From Simmondsia chinensis (taxonomy: Eukaryota > Streptophyta > Magnoliopsida > Caryophyllales > Simmondsiaceae), in NCBI GenBank assembly GCA_018398585.1, contig JAGTTD010000016.1, forward strand, positions 22,987,212 through 23,051,211: a stretch of DNA of 64,000 nt, in the 5' to 3' direction. The first letter of the stretch is position 1, and each line of letters opens with the position of its first letter. The translations under genes and the position numbers were made by a program. Of this stretch, positions 11,235 to 20,963 are shown piece after piece. Below the pieces are notes generated by a model, which saw nothing but the letters and a program-made list of their open reading frames with translations, made no database searches and was not told the origin of the DNA.

Positions 11235-11617
11235 TGTTATGATCTGGAATTTTAAGTCTTGTATTGCTTGTGTGTAGTTGCTTGTATTTTAATGTTGTAG
11301 CCGTTTTTTTGGTGTTTTGGCCCCAAATAGCTTCAAATGGCGGGTAAGTCGGTTAAGTAAAGTCAAGAGGGGTCAAATGTGACGGCTGGGCATTGTCTTA
11401 AGTCGGTTAAGCTTGGCTTGATGCATTGTATATAATTCTTTTAATAGCTTGCTCAAGTGTAAAAAAGATTCATTCAACGAAAATTTAAGATCTCTTTGAG
11501 ATATTTTCTCTCTAATTCTCATCTATTTCTCTAATCTCTCATATGTCCTTCAATTCTCTTCTCATCTAATCTTTCTCTTTCACAAGTTAACTTCAATCTT
11601 TGAATTAAAGCTTAATA
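11235..11617 (+). repeat. Chromovirus 3' LTR
   Basis: 383 bp, aligned end to end with 5721-6103. Its terminal CA has become TA (ends AAGCTTAATA). The target duplication GGTTG follows at 11618-11622. Confidence 0.93.
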
Positions 11618-13358
11618 GGTTGTTCCCTTGCTCATTAACTGGGACTACTTTCCAGTGGTGTATCAGCCTTCCCCATAATTCTATCTACTGTTGGAATTAG
11701 GAACTTCAATGTCAGACATGGCTCGAATGAGATAAAAGTCGGGCGAGTCTGTCGAAGAATATATTAACCGATTCAAGCGAGCCAAGTTAAAATGCACTGT
11801 TGCCCGTCCTGAGGTTAAATATGCCAAGCTGGCCCTTAACAGCTCGGATATTGAATTCAGAAAGAAATTTGAGGGCTCTAACTTTATAACACTTCTTCAG
11901 CTGGAATAATGTGCAGCAAGATATGAAGCAGTCCTAAAGAACAAAGCCATAAGAAACACAGCGTGTATGGGACCTATATACACAACTTGATAGAGGAGGA
12001 AGATGGTCCTCTCTATCAAATTGAATGTTTGAATACGTCAAGGGGTCTCCCATGGTTTGCAATCCTTTGATCAAAAAAGACGTCAAAGCCAGGAAGTCTT
12101 ATCAATCCCAAGGTTTGAGAAAATATCCGTTGAGCTTTCTAGGGCCAACGTAACATTTGATTAGCTTGAGGCCAATAATAAACTCAAAGTCAGGGGCAAA
12201 TGCAAAAAATTGGATCCCTACTCAAGTAAGGGGAAGGTATACTATAAGTGGCATTCATTGACTCATTCAATGAAGAACTGCGTAATCTTTAGAAATGTGG
12301 TTCAAGATGCTCACCCACATGGGGGGCTATGGCAAGCGTATAATCATGTGCCTAACCTTCCCCTCTAAGATCAATTAGCTGCCTCATTGAGCAAATGTAT
12401 GGGCCGAGCCTTGCGAGTGTCAACAAGCCCTTGTATAGTAAACCTCACCCTGACTACATAGACAGGGATTACCTTTTCCTCAAGGGAAAGGGACAGTTTC
12501 TACTCTTGAGCATTTGGCAAGATTTAATTGCCAATATAGAGAAGCAACAGAAGATAACCAATATCTCAAGCTAAGGTTGTTCCCTAGCTCACTAACTGGG
12601 ACTGCTTTCCAGAGGTATATCAGACTTCCCCCTAATTCTATCGACTGTTGGGATGATATGACCAGATAATTCCAGGCCCAATTCTAATGAATGGAATTAT
12701 GAAATGGCATGTTAGACTTGGCTCAAATGAGACAAAGGCCGGGCTAGTCAGTGGAAGAATACTTTAACTAGTTCAAGTGAGCTAGGTTAAAATGCGTCGT
12801 TGCCCTTCCTGAGGTTGAGTATGCCAAGCTGGCCCTTAATGGAGTGGATATGGAATTAAAAAAGAAATTTGAGGGCTCTAACTTTAAGACACTTCTTTAG
12901 CTGGCTGAATGAGTTGCTAGATATGAAGCAATCCTAAAAGAAGAAAGCCTTAAGAAAAACAGCGTGTATGGGACCTACGTACACGACCTAATAGAGGAGG
13001 AAGATGATCCTCCATATGAAATTGATGTGTGGCTGAATATGTCAAGGGACCTCCTATAGTTTGTAATCTTTTGATCAAGAAGGACGTCAAAGCTAGGAAG
13101 TCTTACCCATCCCAAGAGTTGAGAAAATATTCGTTTGACCTTTCTAGAGCTAGCGTAATTTTCGATTGGCTTGAGGCAAATAATAAACTCAAAGTCAAGG
13201 ACAAACCTAGAAAACAGGATCCTAACTCAATTAAGGGGAAGGTATATTGTAAGTGGCACTATTCGTTGACTCATTCAATGAAGAATTGTGTAATATTTAA
13301 AAACGTGGTTCAAGATTCCATAGAAGCAAGGGAATTAATCTTCCCAGAACAAGGATAG
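11618..13358 (+). pseudogene. Tat-like gag, continued, with ~1-kb tandem duplication
   Basis: Two successive copies of the same gag segment are present. Copy 1 is 5447-5720 plus 11623-12308 and copy 2 is 12318 to about 13318. Both begin with a GGCAAGCGYATAATCATGTG word, pass through a TTCCCTWGCTCAYTAACTGG block (the gag core) and end with GTGGTTCAAGAT. In copy 2 an open frame at 13029-13358 ends in a knuckle-like CKWHYSLTHSMKNC followed by VIFKNVVQ, as in Tat/Ogre Gag. The upstream core is riddled with stops in all frames. The chromovirus lies only in copy 1, so the duplication is a separate event. Confidence 0.75.
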
Positions 13359-14558
13359 ATGGGTGTCGATAAAGAACCCTTTCTTAGTCCTGCCTAGGTT
13401 AACACATTTGAGATAGTAAAGCCTTACCATCCCCATAACAGCCAAACTAATGGCGGATCGTTGCGCGGGATGGATACAGGAAAAAAAGAAATTGTTGTGG
13501 CCAACGCTTTGTTGGATAGGTTGCTCAAGTCAGAGACACTGAGGTTCCCACGAGCCATGTTGAGATTGCCAGAAGATCATTGTAAATGGCGTATCATGAT
13601 TGAACACTCTACATGTGATTGTGGAATGTTTAGAAGGTTCATAAAGAAGGCATTAAAGGAGGGCACTATACTTCTCTCCAGGGAATAAGAGTTAGCCACA
13701 GTAATTCTCACAGATGACCATTGCCAAACAGTCTTTACCTCTAAGAAGCAAGTGTTAGGGAAACTCTAACGCCTCACTCATCACCTCTGTGGAGGGTGTG
13801 GCCACAAGCTAATGTCCGAAATGAAGAAGCTAAACCTTTTCCCAAAGAAAAGGAGAGTCCTCCCACAGGGATTTCATCATCAAGGATTTCTCGAGTTTCT
13901 ATGCTGAAGACTTTATTCATTATGAAGACAGGACACCTAAGAGGAACCTGAAATATACTTTACAGGATGTGGATACCAGCTCAGCACCACGACAGTCAGG
14001 GTACTAGCCATCAGGCATCAGGTTTGGTAATGTTTGAAGGAGGAATCACCTCAACTCGAACTCAAAAAAGAAGACAGCTACCAAAAGAAGGTAGCTCAAC
14101 AAAGAATTATGGTTGAATCTTGCTTGACAAAGCTCTCTTAAGAAGAAGCTAAGGTCCATAAGGGCAAGCAAGCCAAGCATATGGACCTTGAAGACCCAGT
14201 GACTAAGTCTAGGCCTTTTACTGCTGGTGGAAAGCCAACTCATAAAAAACTAGAAAGATGGGCTAGTCTCTCATCTTCAAAAGGGTGAGAATCTTGGTGG
14301 GATCACCTTGCCAAGGACTCCCTAGCACTAAAATCAGCCAAGAACGAGGAGGACTACTCCCTTCTCAGCATCAACTTGGTGGAACCACTGGATTGTGTCA
14401 ATCCAACTTGTTCTGACATCGAAAATGATTTCCACGAAGAATGTTTTCCCTAACCAATGGAGGAATCTTAAACGTCAAAGGTTGATGTGAAGAACAAACC
14501 TCAAGACCAAGACATGTTAACTGAAAGCAGTCCTCAACAACAAAATTAGGATTGTACC
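13359..14558 (+). pseudogene. Tat-like gag-protease spacer, degenerate
   Basis: A short open frame at 13461-13688 has no domain I can name. From 14180 to 14600 the sequence is repeated in inverted orientation at 4335-4757, which confirms that it belongs to the Tat element. Otherwise the region is stop-rich. In intact Tat relatives this interval encodes the linker between Gag and protease. Confidence 0.55.
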
Positions 14559-15191
14559 GTGGTTGACAGCCCTAAGAAGGGGGTAGACCAAGGGTTCCAG
14601 ATACAATTCAAGACGCTACCTAAAAAGGTTGATAGTAGAACTGCCCTACTCCTTCCCTTGGAATTCATGGCAGTTTATGCTCAAGAAGGTCTCAGGGGTG
14701 ATGTGATAGCATCAGATGTGGAGCCTCAAGTGGAGCTCGTGGGAAAAGTAGCAGCCACTAAAAGTACACTCTATCCCTTGTCTTTTAAGGTTAAAACTAT
14801 AACACCCAAATTGCCTGATGATCTATCTAACATAATGAAGATGATTTTTGATGGGCCTAATACAGCCAATAAACACATCAAGTCCCTATATATCAAGGCC
14901 AAATTCGACGGCATTTTGGTAAATAGGGTATTAGCGCACAATGGTGCGGCCATCAATGTATTGCCTTCATATATGTTAGGGGTCATTTGTAAGTCTCGAG
15001 TGATCACTTCGGATGTGGCGATTTGTGGCTTCTCGGGGTCTACCACAAAATCTAAAGGGGTCATCCTGATTGACTTAACAATTGCCAGCTTAAGCAAGCT
15101 AACAGCTTTCTTTGTGGTGGAAACTGCCTCGAGCTATAATGCTTTGATTGGTAGAGATTGTTTACATGCCAATTATTCTATTCCATCTTGA
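14559..15191 (+). pseudogene. Tat-like retropepsin domain with lost catalytic Asp
   Basis: A 210-codon open frame contains the retropepsin fold signature of Tat/Ogre elements: KAKFDGILVNRVLAHNGA followed by INVLPSYM, then ICGFSG, and a C-terminal NALIGRDCLHA block. In functional members the motif is LVDxGAxxNxLP. Here the Asp position is His (about 14938), so the protease would be inactive. The start at ATG 14559 is arbitrary, because gag-pol of this lineage is a continuous polyprotein. Its role would be cleaving the polyprotein in the particle. Confidence 0.8.
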
Positions 15192-16229
15192 TTGTACCAG
15201 TTACTAATCTTCTAGAACCATCAAAAATATGAGGTTATTATGGCAGATGATAGGTCATTCATCACTTGCTCGAACTATGTTGAGGCAAAATTCAACGAAA
15301 ATGGCGTGGGACCCCTAGATGTCAAGACGAGCACTCCACAGCATGCCCTACAATAAGTCACGATAGCCATCTTAGACAGCCCACTAATAGAAGCTAAGGT
15401 TGGTCAAGTGGAGGTCGAGTCTGAGGATTCTAACTTCTAGGAATACATGAGGAAAATTTTTGATGAAGGGAACTTCCAGTGCACTCCAAAATCGTAATGC
15501 AGAGGAACCAAGACCTCCAATAATGGGTCAAGTGGCCATTTCCTAGTATTAGTGAAGCTCGTGGCCTGACGTGCAGAGTATTAGCTCTAGAATGAACAGG
15601 CATTTCAACACAATAGGAGGAGTTGAAGCTCTTTGATTTAAGAGCCGCACCAGCCAAGATGGAAGATCTAAGGGCGGAAGTCCAAGACCCCTCCGTGAGG
15701 TTAATTTGGGCTCAATAGAAGACTCGAGACCTACCTATTTGAGTGCTCTGCTTTTTGAGGAGAAAAGAGAGTAATACTTGACTTTGCTTCGCAAATTCAA
15801 GTATTGCTTGGCTCGGGACCACCTACGTGGACAACATAGTTTTTGGCTATGATGTCTCAGACGCATAAAGTTTTTGGCTATGATGTCTCAGAGGCACCCA
15901 TATACTTGGGCCAAGAAAAATGGTCCTAAGCACAGAGGGCCATTACTAAAGGCTAAGTTGATGGCCAAGGTCTTCAGGAACTTGAGAACTGAGTTAGAAG
16001 AGTTTGCGAAGAAAAACTTGTTTAACCAAACAAGTAGAAGCATACCTCCTCATCTCTAGAACTTTACCAAAAGCTATGAGCTTCTGTTACAAACTTTTTA
16101 ACAAAAGACTCATAGCCCCTGGGTAAGTCTATCATAGAGAAGGAGGAGGCAAAGGCTTTAGCCTTAGAGAATTAAAAGAATATAGAGGCAACTCTTCTCC
16201 TCAAGAGGAAAGGCCCGTTAGGATGGCTA
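15192..16229 (+). pseudogene. Vestige of the region preceding Tat RT
   Basis: A frame with stops reads MADDRSFITCSNYVEAKFNE (from about 15240) and, near 15710-15770, SIEDSRPTYLSALLFEEK, which matches the linker that precedes RT in Tat elements (LG-ED-RPTYLS-LL). The RT catalytic blocks do not follow. Instead the sequence becomes unreadable and is cut at 16230 by the poly(A) end of a LINE. Pol was either deleted before the LINE arrived or never present in this copy. Confidence 0.6.
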
Positions 16230-16445
16230 TTTTTTTTTTTTTTGGTAACTCGGTGTGAAAATATTATATATGAAAGAATATATGTACAAGTCTATGAGGG
16301 GCATACCCCAAGCCAAGGCCCAAGGCCTTCATCAAAGAATCAATCCGAAGAGAGAACTAAAACAACGAAATCAAAAGCCAACAAGGCCAAATAAAACGAA
16401 CAAAGCCAAAAAGTGAAAACAAAGCTAGCGCTCAATCCCCCACTC

Positions 16446-19400
16446 CTACAAGAGATGTGAGTGACGATGGGGACCACGAAGCGTGGGAGCAGCAATGAGA
16501 CGGCTGCGAACCAATCCTGTGATCTCCTCAGTGACAACTGCAGAAGGCCTGGACTGGGAGCGCTGGATCCTCAGGTTACGCTCGTACCAGAGGATGTGAA
16601 CCGTCGCTGAAAGACAAAGGCGGGCAAGGATTCGATCAACCCCGCGACCACAGAGCCTGGAAGCAACCCACTGAACTAGCTCATGCCAAGGAAGCAAAGG
16701 CCAGGCGAAAGAGGTGCGGGAAGACACCCTAGACCAGACAGCAGCAGAGAAGCTGCACCTGAAGAAGAGATGGTTGCGCGACTCATCATCCGACCCACAC
16801 AACACACAAGTAGCCCGAACATCCTGCACTCGATGTCTCAGCAGTCTGTCAAACGTCCAAAGCCGCTCACAAGAGGCAAGCCAGAGAATGAAGGAATGCC
16901 TCGGTATATGCAACTGGAACCAGAGGAGATGGTGAATGGAGTCCTCCTCCCTCCGACTACGGATCATCTCCCACGCCGACCTAGTGGAGAAGACCCCAGA
17001 CGGGTCAGCCATCCACCGCACGCTATCAGCTACCCCCGGTCGGGGCCTGAAGACGACAGAATCCCAGATAGGAAGTGGCTCAGTGATATCCTATGGGAAG
17101 CGCCACTGATCGCCCTGAATAATGTCAGAAACATGAGAGCCCAGGCGGTGACCAGTGGAGTGAAGTTGGCGGAATGTAAACCGCCCCTCTAAATGTCCGC
17201 ACGGCAACCAGTAGTCAAACCACAGGGCTGTGTCACGTCCATCACCAATAATGTGCCGAAAGGCCCCGGCACACAACGACCTAACATCCAGGATGCTCCT
17301 CCACGACCATGGATTCGAGCCTCGAGGCTGAATATCCCAGAAAGACTTCCCCTAGACTCGGTTGGCATGGATCCACCGAGGCCAGAGAGAATCACGATCA
17401 GTGAGTAGAACCCAGATATGCTTCATGAGAGAAGCCTGGTTCCACTCGCGCAAACGACGAATCCCGAGCCCACCCTCCCGACGGGGATAACAGAGATGCG
17501 ACCAGGCAACCTTAGCCCAGCGCGGGCCTAAAGAAGTTCCCTTCCACATGAAGGCAGCAAGAGTCGACTCAATCTTCTGGATCATCAGCTTCGAAAGGAT
17601 GAAGACAGATGACCAGAAGACCTGAATAGAAAACAGAACCGATCGGATGAGCTGCAAACGACCGGCATAAGATAAAGAACGAGATGTCCAGAGCTGAATG
17701 CGCGCTAGGATGCGATCTAATAAAGGCTTGCATCCCATGAACTGAAGCCTCGTCGTGATAAGCGGCACCCCCAAATATCTCACCGGGCACTGCCCCAATC
17801 TGAACCCCAAGATGTCAAGGATAGACTGCTAAAGCTCAGGCTCAAACCCGGTAATGAAGACTGTGCTCTTTGCTGCGTTCGAGGACAGCCCCGAAAGTGC
17901 AGCAAATCGATCTAACGCCTCCCGAATAACCGAAACACTACCCTCATCAGCCTCACTGAAAATCATAAGGTCATCTGCAAAGCATAAGTAAGTAAGGCTG
18001 GTACTCTGGCAACGAGGATGAAAGCGAAACCTCGGATCAGAAGATGCGTGGTGCAGCAAACCCCGTAAGCCCTCCATGGCAATAACAAAAAAGTAGGGTG
18101 AGAGAGGGTCACCCTGCCTGATACCCCTGCTCGTGCCAAAGAACCCCTGAAGTTCGCCATTAATGGCGACCGAAAATCTGGCTGTGGAAAGGCACTCCCG
18201 CACCCATCGAATCATAACCTCAGGAATACCCATAGACCGCATAGCAGTAAGAATGAACTCCCAGCGCACCGTATCAAATGCCTTGCGAAGATCAACCTTC
18301 AGAGCACATCGTGGCGATGGCGTCTGAAGGTGATAATCGCGTAGAAGCTCCTAAGCCAACATAATACAGTCAGATATCCTCCGGCCAGGCACAAAAGCGG
18401 ACTGTGAGTCATCAATGAGGCAAGGAAGAACCCCTTTCAACCTGTTCGCAATGATCTTAGTGATACACTTATAGATCACATTGCAACAAGAGATCGGGCG
18501 ATAGTCAGCGAAGGTGGAAGGGTTCTCCACCTTCGGAATCAAGCTGATGCGAGTAGTATTCAATGCACCAAGCATGCTCCTTGACTGAAAGAAAGACCGG
18601 ACAGCTCGAACAACATCACGCCCCACCACATCCCAAGCCCTCTTAAAGAAGAGGGAGGTGTAACCATGAGGGCCGGGCGCCCTATCATCACCAGTGGAGA
18701 ACAAAGCATCTCGCACCTCAATATCAGTAATCGGCAGGGTAAGAGGTCTAGCCTGATCCTCAGATAGCCGGGTCTGAAAGAGCTCCAAAATATCCTCACG
18801 AAGCTGGCCACTCGGCTCTGTCAATAAGTCGCGGAAATAGGAGACACCTGCATCCGAGATCTCCATATCATCATATGTCCTCCTGCCATCAGTGCGAACA
18901 ATGGAATGGATCCAGTTCCTTGCCTGCCGATGTGTGACAGACTTATGGAAGAACCTGGTACCCTGATCCCCCAAAGAGAGCCACTGGATGCGAGACTTCT
19001 GACGATAGAAAACCTCCTCATCCCTACATAATCGCGAGTAGTCTCGAGAAAGATGACGCTCCTCCCCTCGAAGAAAAACGCTCTCTGGGTCATCATCAAG
19101 CGCCCGCTGACCCGCAGTCCAGGCATCCCTCGCCGCCACAACTCGAGCTGAAATGTGACTAAAATGTCTAGCATTAAGGGCCTTCAGCTCCCCCTTCAGC
19201 CGCCTCAGCTACTGGGTGAGATGATACATGGGTGTGCCATCAATGCTAGCCTCCCAAACCCTCCTCACAGTAGGCAGGAACTCCTCATGGTCATCCCAAA
19301 AGTTAAAGAACTTGAAAGGGAGCCGCGGGGTGCGGCGCTCTCCAAGTCCCGTAACTACAAAGGGACAATGGTCAGAACATAACTCCCGAGGAAGGAACTC

Positions 19401-20051
19401 GACAAAAGAAGAGGAGAAAGAACGCAACCAACCCTTGCTCACTATACACCAGTCAAGACGCTTCAGAATGAGAGCGTCACCAGCTAATCCATTGGACCAC
19501 GTGTAACGTAGCCCAGTATAAGGCAGAACTGTGAGCTCAGAGTCGTGAACACAGTCCCTAAAGTCATCCATGTGCCCAGGCCAAGTGTCCTGGCCACCCC
19601 TCCTGTCACTCGGACTGAGGATAGCGTTAAAGTCTCCAAGGAGTATCCAAGGCTCCTCCTGGAGGCCCACGCTGGCTCCTCGAATATAAAGCCAGAGCTC
19701 CCGACGTAGTCCCGGCTCGTTAAAGCCATAAACAAACGTAGCAGTGAAGTCCACATCACCTCGAACACCAGAAACCAGGCAGGTAAGATACTGATCCCCA
19801 CCCTGTACTCTCACTACACGATAGAAGGTCGGATCCCAGAGAACAATGATACGGCACCCACGGGCCCGCACCCCACTAACTAAAAACTGCCACCCCTCAG
19901 CACAACGGGCAACAGCAGAATCAACATCAACTGGGTTGGCCTTGGTCTCAACCAAACCAACCAAGCTCAGATGACTGGAGGATATCCAGCCACGCACAGC
20001 GCGAATAGTATTGGGGTTATTAAACCCCCTCACATTCCAGCATCCAATCAT
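16446..20051 (-). pseudogene. LINE ORF2: endonuclease, reverse transcriptase, zinc finger
   Basis: A single minus-strand frame of 1,202 codons starts at ATG 20051 (MIGCWNVRGFNNP) and has no frameshift, only five stops, all TAG, at 19211, 18353, 17831, 17354 and 17093 (first base on the minus strand). The APE-type endonuclease (about 20051-19350) shows the E of GLVETK, LLGDFNAIL and the SDHCPFV catalytic block. RT (about 18700-17500) shows FKRAWDVVG, LIPKVENP, YRPISCCNV, FVPGRRISD, VDLRKAFDTV, GIRQGDPLSPYFF and the active-site FADD at 17970-17981. The C-terminal zf-RVT region contains CVLCGSDDESRNHLFFRC. Such a protein nicks the target and copies LINE RNA in place. No full-length product is possible without readthrough. 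Confidence 0.93.
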
Positions 20052-20825
20052 GGAAACTAGAAACTAGTGTACACCATCGCCCTCACGGCCCGCACGGGCA
20101 GCCGCAGAGCGAGTACGAGCAGCAATAGGAGTCGACTATGATGTACACTCCAATGTGGACGTATCACCCGTTCGCTCCTCAGCTAGCGACTCAAAAGGGT
20201 TCGGCTACTCAAAGGCAGCCGCCGATTGACTCTCAACACAAGCAAGTGGCTCCTCAAGCCCGACAAGAGTCTCCTGAGCCTCCTCAACCTCGAAAAAGAC
20301 CAAAGCACGCCCCAAATCCTCAGGCGAGTGGTCCACCGGTACACCAGAAGAAACCGAGCTAGAACGGGACCCGCTAGTGGGTTGGACATGGCTCACCTCG
20401 AGAGGTGACTTTGTGGGCGAGGCCAAAGCGGCCCATCCTCCATCATCCAAGATCGGGCTGTCGGACAGCCCAACCACAACCGCAGCTGAGGTGGCGTGTG
20501 GTTGCCCACCAATTTGGGCCAAGGGGCACACGGCCCCTTGAAAGGGGACAAGGCCTAAGAGGGCCCATTATGAGCCATGGGAGGCTCCGCTACAGGCCCG
20601 TTGTGGGCCTGAGCAGGGGCCTCCACAAGGCCCAGAAGGCCCGTCCCAGGAATGGGCTGGGCAGGGGGGGCTGCGTAACCCCCCCCCCCCCCCCCCCCCT
20701 CTCCTCGCGTGGGCTAGGCCACGCCCTTGCACACGGTGAGGGCCTCCTCCAGCTAGAGGCCCACGAGCAGCGACAGGGGGAACAACCCCCTCTCCCACAA
20801 CCCCAAAAAGTCCTCTGGGAGGACA
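20052..20825 (-). other. LINE leader / ORF1 remnant, GC-rich
   Basis: Minus-strand frames here (for example 20205-20531) are low-complexity and Ala/Ser/Pro-rich without an RNA-binding or CCHC motif. The stretch includes a 21-nt C run at 20679-20699. It is probably the linker upstream of ORF2 or a damaged C-terminal part of ORF1. Confidence 0.5.
20679..20699. repeat. C21 homopolymer
   Basis: Twenty-one consecutive C on the plus strand inside the LINE leader. Its exact length may be affected by sequencing. Confidence 0.9.
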
Positions 20826-20963
20826 AAGGAGTTGTAAGAGGTGTTCCAACATCGTGTTAATGCTGTTACTATGGGAAAATTATACCTGAGAGCAATGTTT
20901 GAAATCCTAATGGCTTCGTAGATGCGAAGATGTTTCCACTTCTTCCCATGGATCACCATCAGG

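Larger units (their letters stand above)
5721..11617 (+). mobile_element. Chromovirus (Ty3/gypsy) with both LTRs and target duplication
   Basis: Two 383-bp LTRs (5721-6103 and 11235-11617) bound a 5.1-kb interior. The 5-bp target duplication GGTTG is perfect (5716-5720 and 11618-11622) and removal rejoins the Tat gag. A tRNA-Met primer site, gag, protease, RT, RNase H, integrase and a C-terminal chromodomain-type region follow in the usual order, and a purine tract precedes the 3' LTR. By eye the LTRs differ at roughly 25-30 positions, so the insertion is not recent. The small size and short LTRs fit the Reina-type lineage, but that is only a suggestion. All three pol segments contain stops, and a 157-bp element sits inside the integrase region. 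Confidence 0.93.
16230..20825 (-). mobile_element. L1-type LINE, 5'-truncated, minus strand
   Basis: The T14 run at 16230-16243 is the poly(A) tail of a minus-strand retrotransposon. Going leftwards from about 20825 there is a GC-rich leader, then an endonuclease-RT ORF2 that ends at 16446, and a ~200-bp 3' UTR. ORF1 with a zinc knuckle is not recognisable, so the copy is 5'-truncated. The right boundary is set where the antisense plant mobile domain frame stops making sense, about 20815-20830. I could not find a target duplication. Its GC content is visibly higher than that of the surrounding DNA. Confidence 0.85.

Noticed and set aside
5721..11617. Endogenous pararetrovirus (caulimovirid)
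   Set aside because: The gag-PR-RT-RH-IN order, true LTRs, target duplication and integrase with chromodomain-type tail fit a chromovirus. No movement protein or tRNA-Met site in a circular arrangement was seen.
16683..17192. Plus-strand 169-codon frame and others at 19155-20860
   Set aside because: They lie antisense to LINE ORF2 and its leader, and open frames are expected there from the GC-rich codon pattern of the opposite strand.
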